Shown here: piece after piece, positions 9,728-18,111 of the stretch | Layout of the letters: each line of letters opens with the position of its first letter | Position numbering within the stretch: the first letter of the stretch is position 1 | NCBI RefSeq assembly: GCF_023347535.1 | Contig: NZ_CP094473.1 | Coordinates: 372,001-436,000 of the forward strand | Direction: 5' to 3' | Length of the DNA stretch: 64,000 nt | Source of the DNA: Faecalibacterium sp. HTF-F | GTDB taxonomy: Bacteria > Bacillota > Clostridia > Oscillospirales > Ruminococcaceae | The notes under the pieces: model-generated | What the model saw: the letters and a program-made list of their open reading frames with translations, nothing else | Told to the model about the DNA's origin: nothing | The model's database searches: none | Made by a program: the position numbers and the translations under genes

Positions 9728-10780
9728 TCAGGCAAGGGCTGCGATCTTATCGTACAGCTTTTTCTGGCTGTCGGTCAGGGTGGGCAGCACGCCGCCGATC
9801 ATGGCGTCGGCAAACTCCTGCGTATCCACCTCAACGTACTCCATGCCCTTTTCCTGTATTTCGTTGTAATATTTTTCCTCGTTGTCCAGGAACAGCTGAT
9901 GCTCGGTGGCCTGTGCGGCGGCGGCACCGTCCATCACCACCTGCTGCAGTTCGGCGGGCAGAGCATCGAACTGGGCCTTGCCCATGGCCACATACACCCA
10001 TGCACGCAGATGCGCGGTGAGGATGAGATACTTCTGCACCTCAAAGAAGCTCTTGGTGTAGATCATGGCCAGCGGGTTCTCCTGTGCCTCAATGGTGCCC
10101 TGCTGCAAAGAGGTGAACACCTCGGCCAGAGCCATCGGGGTGGGTTTGGCGCCCAATGCTTCAAAGGCGGACACGGTCATGGCGGCGGCTGGGGTGCGGA
10201 TGACCAGATTGTTGCAGTCGGCCACGCAGGTAATCTTGCGGTTGGAGGTGATGTAGCGCGGGCCGCGGGTGTAGTAGGCGAGGCACTTCATGCCTGCGGC
10301 TTCCATCAGGCCTTCCAGCTCCTGCCCGACTTCGCCGTTGAGCACCTTATCCATGTGCTCATCGCTCTGGATGAGGTACGGCATACCGATCATGCCTAGA
10401 TCCGGCTCGTAGGTCTGCATGGTCTCGCCGGTAAAGGTGATATCACAGCCGCCCTGCGAGAGGATGGACTGGATGATGTCCACCTCGGGGCCCAGCTGGC
10501 CGTTGGGGAAGATCTCGACCTCGATCTGGCCATTCGATTTTTCCTGCACATACTTCTGGAACTCCACAGCACCCAGATGCATGGAGTCGGTCTCGTCCTG
10601 CTGATGCGCAATGGTGATCTTGTAGGAGGCATTGCCCGCAGCGGCAGAAGCGGCAGGGGATGCGGTGGAGCTTGCTGCTGTGCTGCTGGAGGAACCGCCG
10701 CAGGCGGCCAGACCCATTGCCAGAGCTGAAATACCAGTGATCTGCATGAAGTTGCGACGGCTGATCTTGTGAATACGCAT
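9728..10780 (-). CDS. TRAP transporter solute-binding protein (DctP family), orphan
   Basis: Extracytoplasmic binding protein of a tripartite ATP-independent periplasmic (TRAP) system, which takes up organic acids such as C4-dicarboxylates, sialic acid or hexuronates. The N-terminus carries a twin-Arg-like SRRNF motif and a lipobox (LAAC, Cys27), then an Ala/Ser-rich linker, then a DctP domain with the ALGAKPTPMALAEVFTSLQQG and EAQENPL block that bears the substrate-contacting residues. 350 aa is typical. ATG with AGGAG upstream. No DctQ or DctM membrane gene lies in the window, which is unusual because they normally share an operon. The -10 element of its promoter overlaps a TGATATATTA palindrome, and the GntR gene just upstream is the obvious regulator candidate. 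Confidence 0.9.
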   Translation of the reverse strand: MRIHKISRRNFMQITGISALAMGLAACGGSSSSTAASSTASPAASAAAGNASYKITIAHQQDETDSMHLGAVEFQKYVQEKSNGQIEVEIFPNGQLGPEVDIIQSILSQGGCDITFTGETMQTYEPDLGMIGMPYLIQSDEHMDKVLNGEVGQELEGLMEAAGMKCLAYYTRGPRYITSNRKITCVADCNNLVIRTPAAAMTVSAFEALGAKPTPMALAEVFTSLQQGTIEAQENPLAMIYTKSFFEVQKYLILTAHLRAWVYVAMGKAQFDALPAELQQVVMDGAAAAQATEHQLFLDNEEKYYNEIQEKGMEYVEVDTQEFADAMIGGVLPTLTDSQKKLYDKIAALA

Positions 10781-10927
10781 AGTGCTTCTCCTTTTCTGCT
10801 TGTCGGATTTTTTGCTTGTAAGCGTTCTTTTTGCTTGCTTCGTTCGGGTTGGTGTTCCGGCTTTGTGTCAGGCCCGGCCCCCACGCCGGGCGGTGATCTT
10901 GCTTTGACGGGATGACCGTCTATTTAA

Positions 10928-10960
10928 TGATATATTAGTTCATTTCAATAGATTCGTCAA
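10928..10960 (-). promoter_or_regulatory. dctP promoter with overlapping GntR-like operator
   Basis: Minus-strand TTGACG (10955-10960) and TAATAT (10932-10937), spacer 17 bp. TGATATATTA (10928-10937), one mismatch from the perfect palindrome TGATATATCA, covers the -10. The resulting 5' UTR is about 140 nt, with no structured RNA recognised in it. The remaining intergenic sequence to 11187 is AT-rich and non-coding. Confidence 0.65.
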
Positions 10961-11187
10961 TAGAAAACACATATTCTCTCAAACCGAATATTTTCTGTGA
11001 AAATAGAGCATAATGCACAAAAATCGGCCTTTTTTCACGGAGCCGAAGGCTGATTTTCTCGGAAAATACACGGTATTGATTGATATATCGAATGTAATTT
11101 CCTGGCGGATGCGAGGGCCTTCTTTTGTTCCAAGACTGCTTAAAAAGCGTGAACTCGCACTTTTTTATTGCGAAGCAAAAAAGACCC

Positions 11188-11219
11188 GCCAGCGGATACA
11201 GCTCCGCTGACGGGTCTTG
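11188..11219 (-). terminator. Terminator after the GntR gene
   Basis: AGACCCGCCAGCGGA pairs with TCCGCTGACGGGTCT around a short loop; on the minus strand it is followed by a T run (complement of AAAAAA just upstream). It ends the SGNH-GntR unit before the dctP promoter. Confidence 0.85.
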
Positions 11220-11234
11220 ACCTGTTATGATATA

Positions 11235-11963
11235 TCACTCAAAGAAATCCGGGAACTTTTTCAGCAGTTGCTGGAATCCATCGCGGAAATGCCCCAGATG
11301 CTCCTCCATCTCCTGACGGATGTCCACCGTGGGTGGAATGCCAAGCATGAGGTAGTTGTAAAAGCGGCGGTGCTCTTCCACCACACGGTTCTCATCCTGT
11401 CGGATGACCGCATTGGTCATGTAGCGCACCCGGTCGTAGTGCGAGGTGACGTTGTGCACAGCCTGCCATGCGCGGTCGTAACCGCCATAGTGGTACAGCA
11501 GCTGATGAAAGTCGTTGTCCAGCGAGACGAACTCCTGCCCGGGGGTCTCATAGTTGCCGGTGTTGGCCACTTTGGCCTGCGCCTCGATGCAGGCGGCAAA
11601 CGGCTTGAGCTGCTGCATGGTCAGACGGCCCGCCAGCTGCTGCATGATGCTGGCTTCCAGCATCAGCCGCATATTGAAGCCCTCGCGCAGGTAGTCCACG
11701 CGGATTATGGAAACGCTGCTGCCGCGCTGGGCCTGCACATCCACGAGCCACTCGTTCTTGAGCATCATCACAGCCTCATGCACTGGGGTGCGGCTCATTT
11801 CCAACTTTTCGCTCAGTTCTGCCTCGCTCAGGGTCTGGCCCGGCGCGAACTGCAGCGTGATGATGTTCTGCCGCAGCACGCGGTAGGCATATTCGCGGTT
11901 GTTCTCGCCCTCCAGCCGCGGGCTGATGAGCAGCGGCAGGCTGCTGTTTTCCTTGGTCGGCAT
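11235..11963 (-). CDS. GntR-family transcriptional regulator, FCD (FadR) subfamily
   Basis: One-component repressor. A winged helix (about residues 25-90) contains LSEAELSEKLEMSRTPVHEAVMML, the GntR signature with the RTPV recognition-helix motif. The all-helical FCD ligand domain (about 95-235) has the metal-coordinating Asp/His set starting at LDNDFHQLLY and further histidines near EEHRRFY and EEHLGHF. FCD regulators usually bind sugar acids, organic acids or amino acids. It lies 24 bp downstream of the SGNH hydrolase gene and upstream of dctP. A perfect TGATATATCA copy (11228-11237) sits at the 3' end of the gene and near-copies lie at 11081 and 10928, so control of dctP is likely. Confidence 0.92.
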   Translation of the reverse strand: MPTKENSSLPLLISPRLEGENNREYAYRVLRQNIITLQFAPGQTLSEAELSEKLEMSRTPVHEAVMMLKNEWLVDVQAQRGSSVSIIRVDYLREGFNMRLMLEASIMQQLAGRLTMQQLKPFAACIEAQAKVANTGNYETPGQEFVSLDNDFHQLLYHYGGYDRAWQAVHNVTSHYDRVRYMTNAVIRQDENRVVEEHRRFYNYLMLGIPPTVDIRQEMEEHLGHFRDGFQQLLKKFPDFFE

Positions 11964-11987
11964 AGGTATCTCTCCGAAAACGGTTTC

Positions 11988-12620
11988 TCAGTCCAGCAGT
12001 TGGTGGACCAGCGGTTCCAGTGCCCGGGCCAGCGCTGCGTGGTTCGCGGCGTCCATGTGGATGGAGTCCTCGTCGCAGGGGCCCGCCACGGCGGCGGCAT
12101 CAAAGAATGCACAGCCCGCCTGCTCTGCCACACGCTGCATCTCTGCCGCAAGACCTTTGGAGATCTCGATGGCCTCCGGCTGGAAGCTGCCGAAGGGGCT
12201 GTGCGCCACATCCGGCCCGATATGGATGGGCGAGACCACCAGCACCTTCGGGGCAGAATAATTGGGCGCATAGGGATAGGTCTGGATCAGGTGCAGCAGC
12301 TGGGCCACTCCCTGCCCGATGCTCCAGGCATTGTTCTGGAAGTAGTGCTTCATATCGTTGGTGCCCAGCATCAGGATGACCAGATCCAGCGGGTTGTGGC
12401 TGGCAAGGCACACCGGCAGACTGGTGCGGCCATTGCGGCCCAGATCGATGGGGTCTTCAAACACAGTGGTGCGGCCGCCGCAGCCCTCCTCAATGACCCG
12501 GTACGCCGGGCCAAGGGCCAGCTGCAGTCGCCCGGTCCAGCGCACGTCATAAGGGTGGCGTCCGCCGTGCAGGGTAAAGCCGAAGGTGTTGCTATCGCCA
12601 TAGCACAGGATATTTTTCAT
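11988..12620 (-). CDS. SGNH/GDSL-type esterase
   Basis: Hydrolase of the SGNH superfamily (carbohydrate esterases, lipases, arylesterases). Block I GDSN with nucleophile Ser10 (counted from the start chosen here), a block III LMLGTNDM motif, and block V with DEDSIHMDAANHAAL giving the catalytic Asp and His are all visible. ATG at 12618-12620 is chosen because it has an AAGGAAG ribosome site at normal spacing and places the GDS motif at the canonical position; a longer frame would add 38 residues without family similarity. 210 aa is normal for arylesterase-like members. No signal peptide, so probably cytosolic. It shares an operon with the GntR gene. Deacetylation of a sugar or aryl ester imported by the locus is possible but inferred only. 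Confidence 0.88.
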   Translation of the reverse strand: MKNILCYGDSNTFGFTLHGGRHPYDVRWTGRLQLALGPAYRVIEEGCGGRTTVFEDPIDLGRNGRTSLPVCLASHNPLDLVILMLGTNDMKHYFQNNAWSIGQGVAQLLHLIQTYPYAPNYSAPKVLVVSPIHIGPDVAHSPFGSFQPEAIEISKGLAAEMQRVAEQAGCAFFDAAAVAGPCDEDSIHMDAANHAALARALEPLVHQLLD

Positions 12621-12815
12621 GTTCACAGTCTTCCTTTCCATTGCTTGCACAGCGTTTTGCGCCTGTTTTGGGGAGACAGGCCGGGCTTGCAGTGTATCCG
12701 CTGCTGTGCAGGTGCCGGAAACCGGAAACAACAAAAGAACCGCTTAGAATGATTTTATTATACTCTGCGCCGCCGGGAAACACAACAGTTTTTTCAAAGC
12801 TTTTCCCGGCATACA

Positions 12816-12856
12816 AAATGGACGGCTGCTTTTGTACAGGCAGCCGTCCACAATGA
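12816..12856 (-). terminator. Terminator after the GH2/GH3 unit
   Basis: GGACGGCTGCTTTTGTACAGGCAGCCGTCC forms a 10-bp GC-rich stem; on the minus strand a T-rich run (complement of ACAAAA) follows. It separates the GH3 remnant from the SGNH gene. Confidence 0.75.
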
Positions 12857-12876
12857 GAGATGCTTCGCGCAGGGCC

Positions 12877-13668
12877 TCAGCTCCGGTATTCCGCCGGCAG
12901 CTGATCCATGGTCTGCCACTTGTCCATGGCCTCTTCCAGCTTCATGCCCTTGGCCACTGCATCGCGGCGGCAGGCATTGACCGCCTGGATCTCCTTCATC
13001 TTGGCACCGCTGGGCAGGTCTGCGCCCTCACCGCCGGAGCGGGAGAACACCACGATGGCAGCATCGCCGTACTCGGCAAAGCTGCTCTCGGCGCTGGACA
13101 GTGCGCTCCACGGAGCTTCATTGACAGCGTACTGGGTGTTTGCTTCCAGCGTATCCGAGATGGAAGCCGGGGTAACGCGGCTGTAATTCGTCATCATGCT
13201 GTCGGACTTGTACAGATCCCACAGCGTCTGGTTGACCTGAATGCCCTGAGCTTCCAGTGCTTCCTTCAGGTTGGGGGCCTTGCTGGTATCCACGGAACCG
13301 GAGCCGGTGCCGCCGTACATCAGGTCCACAGAGCCATGGCCGAACAGGCTGACCTTGGCGCTGCCTGCCAGCGGCAGGGCAGCGTTGTCGTTCTTCAGCA
13401 GGGCAGCACCCTCGGCCTCAACGGTGGCGCACAGCTCTGCTTCGTAAGCCTCGCGCTCTTCGTCGGAAGTAAAGCCCGCTTTGAAGTATTCGGTATCTTC
13501 CGTAGTGTCGCCCTTGATGATCTTATAGGTCGATGCATTCAGAGCAACGTTCAGGGTGGTGGCGTACTGATTTGCGATCATGTTGCCCACGATGGCGGCG
13601 ATGGTCAAAATTGCCGTCAGTGCAGTGAGTACCGACCACAAACGTACTTTGGGTTTCTTGGTATTCAT
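12877..13668 (-). CDS. Shortened GH3 beta-glucosidase-like protein (probable remnant)
   Basis: 263 aa with an N-terminal membrane anchor (about 12-32). Residues 70-215 match the first part of GH3 enzymes of permuted layout, where the GH3 C-terminal domain comes first (EGAALLKNDNAALPL, SLFGHGSVDLMYGGTGSGSVD, FSRSGGEGADLP). Family members of this type are about 900 aa or more. Here, right after GEGADLP, the sequence runs into a 45-residue tail ending in MDQLPAEYRS and stops; the catalytic TIM barrel with its Asp nucleophile is absent. The frame is intact with a good AGGAGG site, so it may be translated, but it cannot be an active beta-glucosidase as known. It follows the GH2 gene by 53 bp in one operon. 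Best explained by an in-frame internal deletion. Confidence 0.75.
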   Translation of the reverse strand: MNTKKPKVRLWSVLTALTAILTIAAIVGNMIANQYATTLNVALNASTYKIIKGDTTEDTEYFKAGFTSDEEREAYEAELCATVEAEGAALLKNDNAALPLAGSAKVSLFGHGSVDLMYGGTGSGSVDTSKAPNLKEALEAQGIQVNQTLWDLYKSDSMMTNYSRVTPASISDTLEANTQYAVNEAPWSALSSAESSFAEYGDAAIVVFSRSGGEGADLPSGAKMKEIQAVNACRRDAVAKGMKLEEAMDKWQTMDQLPAEYRS

Positions 13669-13721
13669 TGGTTCTCCTCCTTTTCATGTATAACAACCGC
13701 CAGACAGCGGAATGTCCTTGT

Positions 13722-15641
13722 TTATACCCAGTTTGCACTCTTGGACTTGGTCTTTACCAGCTTGTAGCTGGGGTTCGGGGTCGCCACACTGCAGAAGGAT
13801 GCGGTGTCGATGCAGTCGCCTGCAACCGCCTTCAGCTCCACCTTGCCATGCAGCGGCACGCGGAACCTGAAGATGTGCTCGCCGGTCTGCTCTGCCAGCT
13901 TTTTGCCGTCCGCATACAGGGCGACGGAGTTCTGGTTGGAGTAGACCTTGACCTCGATCTCCTTCTCGGTGCGGTCGGTGAACCGCTTGGAGCAGATGTG
14001 GACGAAGTTTTCCTCGCTCCACCATGCTTTGTAGAGGTAGAAGCTGTCCTTTTTGGTCTTTCGGTCAAAGGTGACCAGACCCTTGTGGTTCATGCCCGGC
14101 TCGCCGCCCTGATCCCGGGCGTCGGCTGCAAAATCGAACATGTTCCAGACATGGGTCGCCCACAGCCACGGGTGGCGGTCAAAGCACTTCAGCATATACT
14201 CGTGGTACTTGGCCTGATATTCCTCGGTGTGGTCGCCCCGGCGGGGGTGGGCACTGTGGAGGTTGGGCATGCCCTCGGCACCGTACTCGGAAAAGCCCAG
14301 CGGACGGTTGGGGTACACCAGATGGAAAAAGTTCATCCACAGGTCATTCAGGAACAGGCCTGGCACATACCAGCCCAGATACAGGTTCCAGCTCACCAGA
14401 TCGGTGATGTGCGCCACCGGGTTGAAGGGGCCGCACATGGCGTAGCAGGCCAGCGTGGTCAGGCGGGTGGGGTCCATCTTGTGGCACAGCTCGTTGAGCA
14501 CCCGATGGTTGTCCAGCATATCGGCCTTATCCTTAGTGGAAATGGTGATCTCGTTGGACACGCCCCAGCAGACGATGGAGGGATGGTTGTAGTTCTGGTG
14601 GATGAGCTCCTTCATCTGGCTGATGGTGTTTTCCCGGCCATTGGGCAGATGCTCGGAGATGTAGGGGATCTCTGCCCAGACCACCATGCCGTACTGGTCG
14701 CACAGGTCGTAGAAATACTGGTCGTGCTGGTAGTGGGCCAGCCGGACGGTGTTTGCACCCAGCTCCCGGATCAGCGCCATGTCCTCATCGTGCATCTCCC
14801 GGGTGATGGCATTGCCCAGACCCTTGCGGTCCTGATGGCGGGACACACCGTGAAGGGGATAGGGCCTGCCGTTGAGGAAGAAGCCCTTCTTTGCATCCAC
14901 AGAGAAGCTGCGCAGGCCCACCCGGGTGGTCACTTCGTCCACCGGCTGGCCGTCCTGCAGCAGACGAACCACGCAGGTGTACAGGTAGGGGTCTTTGATG
15001 CCGCTCCACAGGTGGGGAGCATCCAGATGGAGGGAAGTATTTTCGCCTTCGCCCTTTGCAACGGTGCGGCCCTCGGCGTCCAGCAGCTCCACCGTCACGG
15101 TGCCGCTGCCTTCCACCAGCGTCTCTACCTGAATGTCGGCGCTGTTCTCCTGCAGGGCCGGGGTGATCTTCACGCCGGTATCGCCAAAGTGTCCCAGTGC
15201 GATGTGGTTCTTGTTCACCACCAGCAGGCTCACATCCCGGTAGATGCCGCCGTAGAAGGTGAAGTCCGCTTTCTGGGGGTAAATGCGGTCGTTGACGCTG
15301 TTATCCACCCGCACCGTGAGCTGGTTTTCTGCCTGCAGCAGTTCCGTGACCTCTGCCCGGAAGGTGGAGTAGCCGCCGTCATGGGTGCAGAGCTGCTGAC
15401 CGTTCAGCAGCACGGCAGCGCTGGCGTTGACGCCCTCAAATTGCAGCCACACCTGCTGCTGTGCCGGGTCGTACACCGGTGCTGCAAAGCGGGTGCAGTA
15501 GGTGCAGCAGCCCCGCCAGTAATCGTTGCCGCCGTCCTGACCGTCCCTGGCGTTCCATGTATGGGGCAGCTCTACGGCGGTGGTAACGCCGTTCGGGCCG
15601 GTGAACTGCCAGTCCTTCATGAGCTTTGCAATACTACGCAT
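13722..15641 (-). CDS. Glycoside hydrolase family 2 enzyme, beta-galactosidase-like
   Basis: GH2 retaining exo-glycosidase. Domains in order: sugar-binding jelly roll (about 10-160, ADFTFYGGIYRDV), immunoglobulin-like domain (165-255), TIM barrel (260-540) and a C-terminal beta domain. Acid/base Glu is in CWGVSNEI and nucleophile Glu in LGFSEYGAEG. The GMNHKGLVTFDRKTKKDSF block resembles GH2 beta-galactosidases of gut Firmicutes and Bacteroidetes; it also contains an N-x-K pair reminiscent of the beta-glucuronidase motif, so glucuronidase activity cannot be excluded. No signal peptide, so intracellular. 639 aa, ATG with AGGAGG. A promoter lies at 15704-15731. Confidence 0.9.
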   Translation of the reverse strand: MRSIAKLMKDWQFTGPNGVTTAVELPHTWNARDGQDGGNDYWRGCCTYCTRFAAPVYDPAQQQVWLQFEGVNASAAVLLNGQQLCTHDGGYSTFRAEVTELLQAENQLTVRVDNSVNDRIYPQKADFTFYGGIYRDVSLLVVNKNHIALGHFGDTGVKITPALQENSADIQVETLVEGSGTVTVELLDAEGRTVAKGEGENTSLHLDAPHLWSGIKDPYLYTCVVRLLQDGQPVDEVTTRVGLRSFSVDAKKGFFLNGRPYPLHGVSRHQDRKGLGNAITREMHDEDMALIRELGANTVRLAHYQHDQYFYDLCDQYGMVVWAEIPYISEHLPNGRENTISQMKELIHQNYNHPSIVCWGVSNEITISTKDKADMLDNHRVLNELCHKMDPTRLTTLACYAMCGPFNPVAHITDLVSWNLYLGWYVPGLFLNDLWMNFFHLVYPNRPLGFSEYGAEGMPNLHSAHPRRGDHTEEYQAKYHEYMLKCFDRHPWLWATHVWNMFDFAADARDQGGEPGMNHKGLVTFDRKTKKDSFYLYKAWWSEENFVHICSKRFTDRTEKEIEVKVYSNQNSVALYADGKKLAEQTGEHIFRFRVPLHGKVELKAVAGDCIDTASFCSVATPNPSYKLVKTKSKSANWV

Positions 15642-15703
15642 CCGATTCCTCCTGTTTTTGCTGTGGTACAGTGATTTTTTGTTGCTTTCTGTTCTTTGTC
15701 ATT

Positions 15704-15731
15704 ATTTTATCAGAGTGACCGTGTTTCGCAA
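15704..15731 (-). promoter_or_regulatory. Promoter of the GH2/GH3 operon
   Basis: Minus-strand TTGCGA (15726-15731) and TAAAAT (15704-15709) with 16-bp spacing. About 58 bp further upstream is GAACTAATATAT (15789-15800), related to the TGATATATtAGTTC site at the dctP promoter. Confidence 0.5.
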
Positions 15732-15847
15732 GATGCGTGCGAAAATCGGTCGTTTTGCGTGCACATTCGGTTTTGGGATGCCAAATGTGAACTAATATAT
15801 TTGTAAGTTTTTCACAAGCAGATGTATCCAACAAGCCGCAAAAAGAA

Positions 15848-15900
15848 AACCGCCGCAGTCCTTCCGTTTCCGGAACTTCTGCGGCGGCTGCCGTTTTCTT
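15848..15900 (-). terminator. Terminator after the second kinase gene
   Basis: CCGCCGCAG pairs with CTGCGGCGG around a loop that itself holds TTCCGTTTCCGGAA; on the minus strand it is followed by TTTTCTTTTT. It lies immediately downstream of the 15904 stop codon. Confidence 0.75.
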
Positions 15901-15903
15901 AAC

Positions 15904-17187
15904 TTATTTTTGCAGCGGAAAGATGATCTTTTCCGCAAAAAACTCGCCCTGCTCTTCCAGAGTCAAAGTGCCTTTGTACTTCTGCACGATGCGACGGATC
16001 ACCTTCAGCTCGTACTGTGCAGAGCGGTTTGCCTGCTGTTCCGGCGGGCGCAGCGGGCTGATGATGTTCACCACCACAAAACCCTGCCGCACACAGACCA
16101 GCAGATCGATGACCCGGCACTCCGGCCGGGAGGCCTGCACGGCGCTTTCCACGGCATGATCCAGCGCATTGGCAAACAATGCGTACAGATCTCCCGCTTC
16201 AAAAAAGCCCAGACAGCTGCCGTTTGCCACAGCATTCAGCTGGATGCCCCGGGACTCGCACAGCAGGCTCTTCTCGGTCAGCACCACATCCAGCACCTCG
16301 TTGCCGGTGTTGCGGTTCGCGTCATACAGGCGGGCCGCGCGCTCGGCCTCATCAATGCGCTCCTGTGGTACCGCTTCGGGCGACAGCTTGCGGAGATTGG
16401 CAATCTGCACCTTCAGCTCATGGCAGCGCTTGTTGATGATCTGCACGTTCTGCCGGGCCACCTGATATTGCTGACGCTGACGCTCGTACAGCAGGTTCAG
16501 TTCATTCATCTCTTTTTCCATGGCAGACTTCTTGAACAGCTCACTCTGGAAATACAGCAGGGTGATAAAATAAAACTGCCCGATCAGAATGGTAACGGTA
16601 AGGCTCAGCGGAGTATGTTCGGCGCGGGCATTGTCCAGCACGGCGGCCTGCACCATGAACAGGATGCCAATGAAGAACGCGCTGAACAGCTGCCGGGGCC
16701 CGATATGATAATCTCCTTTATAAGGAAGCTGCCGCGCCAGCAGGATGTACACCGCCGCAAAGAATACCGCCCCGGACAGCAGCTGCACCAGAACCGCCCA
16801 AGGGGAAGCCATGTTCAGCGGGTGTCCATATCGGATAAACTGCAGCTCCAGAAAGCACCAGCTCTCGTAAGCGCACTGCGCGATGAGCAGGCTCCATACT
16901 GCGCAGTACAGGGCACCTTTTTTATTGATATCCGTACACAGATAGATCATCCCGCCCAGCAGCGCAAAAAAGGAAACGTAAAGTACCAGCAGCAGGAGCT
17001 GCTGCTGCCACAGTGTTGTGGACTGTGCCAGCGGGTCCAGCAGCTGCGCCAACAAAAGCAGCGGGAGCAGCATCCCGCAGGCACGGGCCCAGAAATGGGG
17101 CCGATGCCGCAGAGGCAGGCAAAAGACCAGCGCCGCGCCCCAGCGCAGCAGTGCCCGGAGCAGGCTGTTCAGCAGCGTTGCCGTCAC
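15904..17187 (-). CDS. GHKL-type sensor kinase with degenerate ATP lid
   Basis: Membrane sensor with about seven hydrophobic helices over residues 1-215, then a coiled region and a phosphoacceptor-like helix with NKRCHELKVQIANL (His near 260). The ATPase domain has an N-box-like FANALDHAVES, but the place of the GxGL glycine loop reads RSAQYELKVIRRI, with no glycines. The intact kinase at 4932-6221 has GHGLGVRSI there. Autophosphorylation may therefore be weak or lost, or the lid may simply be shortened as in some AgrC-like proteins. The GTG start overlaps the regulator stop (GTGA) and has GGGAGG upstream. Pairs with the LytTR regulator at 17184-17894. Confidence 0.85.
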   Translation of the reverse strand: MTATLLNSLLRALLRWGAALVFCLPLRHRPHFWARACGMLLPLLLLAQLLDPLAQSTTLWQQQLLLLVLYVSFFALLGGMIYLCTDINKKGALYCAVWSLLIAQCAYESWCFLELQFIRYGHPLNMASPWAVLVQLLSGAVFFAAVYILLARQLPYKGDYHIGPRQLFSAFFIGILFMVQAAVLDNARAEHTPLSLTVTILIGQFYFITLLYFQSELFKKSAMEKEMNELNLLYERQRQQYQVARQNVQIINKRCHELKVQIANLRKLSPEAVPQERIDEAERAARLYDANRNTGNEVLDVVLTEKSLLCESRGIQLNAVANGSCLGFFEAGDLYALFANALDHAVESAVQASRPECRVIDLLVCVRQGFVVVNIISPLRPPEQQANRSAQYELKVIRRIVQKYKGTLTLEEQGEFFAEKIIFPLQK

Positions 17188-17894
17188 AGCACACCTCCCA
17201 TGTAGGATGCCACCGCAGTAAGAAAGGCCGTGCGCTGCCGTCGGCTGATCTCCAGCCGGTCGTTTTTCACAAGGGCAAAGTCGTTTTCAATGCCCTTGAC
17301 GTAGGCCAGATTGACCAGATAACATTGGTTGCAGCGGACAAAATGATACTCGGCAAGCTGCTTTTCGGCACTTTGCAGGCTGGCACGTGCCGCGAACTCG
17401 CCTTTGGAGGTGTGGTAGTACAGCATCCGGCTGTGGGTCTCCAGATAATAGATATCCGCGGTATCCAGCAGCTGGATGCCGCCGCCCGCCAGCTGCAGCA
17501 CCACCTGCCCGCCTCTGCGCCGCTGCACCCGCTGGATGGCTCGGGAAAGCTTGGTGCAGAACTGATAATAGTTCACCGGCTTCAGCACATAATCCAGTGC
17601 ATCTACCTCGTAGCCCCGGATGGCATACTGTGCCATGTTGGTCACAAAGACCAGCACCACATCCGCATCCACGGCCCGGATGGCTTCGGCGGCTCCAAAG
17701 CCGTCCAGCCGTGGCATCTCCACATCCATAAAAATGATGTCGAATCCCGGCGTATAGTGCTCTGCGATCTCAGCACCGTCTGTGATGAGACTGATCTCCA
17801 CCTGCAGGCCCTGCTCCTGCGCATATTGCCGGACGAACCGGTTCAGGCTTTCCCGTGTTTCTTCCTGATCCTCTACGATCGCAATTTTGAACAT
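17184..17894 (-). CDS. LytTR-family response regulator
   Basis: Receiver domain (1-120; acidic IVEDQEE, phosphoacceptor Asp in FMDVEMPRLDG, Thr in FVTN, Lys in VLKPVN) plus a LytTR DNA-binding domain (about 135-230; FVRCNQCYLVNLAYV is the recognition-region signature). 236 aa is typical of AgrA-like regulators. Upstream gene of the pair; the kinase is translationally coupled to it. No target or peptide gene is recognised next to it. Start ATG at 17894. Confidence 0.92.
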   Translation of the reverse strand: MFKIAIVEDQEETRESLNRFVRQYAQEQGLQVEISLITDGAEIAEHYTPGFDIIFMDVEMPRLDGFGAAEAIRAVDADVVLVFVTNMAQYAIRGYEVDALDYVLKPVNYYQFCTKLSRAIQRVQRRRGGQVVLQLAGGGIQLLDTADIYYLETHSRMLYYHTSKGEFAARASLQSAEKQLAEYHFVRCNQCYLVNLAYVKGIENDFALVKNDRLEISRRQRTAFLTAVASYMGGVL

Positions 17895-18027
17895 CCTGCA
17901 CCCACCTTCTCTCTGCGTCTGATCGCCGTATCACTCTTTTTATTGAAACATACTTTTCGCCGAAATGCAATGGAAAACCTTGCGGGGAAAACAGATGCAG
18001 TTCCCATCCTGTACCATGCACCACAAA

Positions 18028-18064
18028 TAAAAAATCCCCAGACAACCGTCTGAGGACTTTTGCG
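18028..18064 (-). terminator. Terminator after the 90-aa orphan gene
   Basis: TCCCCAGAC / GTCTGAGGAC stem with a 4-nt loop; on the minus strand it is followed by a run of T (complement of AAAAAAT). The interval 17895-18111 otherwise appears to hold only the upstream region of the regulator pair. Confidence 0.65.
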
Positions 18065-18111
18065 GCAGTGCATTGTCAAGGGCAGGCAAACCTGAATTTG
18101 ACACTTTGTAT

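Noticed and set aside
13722..15641. Naming the GH2 enzyme a beta-glucuronidase
   Set aside because: An N-x-K pair is present, but the surrounding block matches GH2 beta-galactosidases; the evidence does not discriminate, so the broader call was kept.
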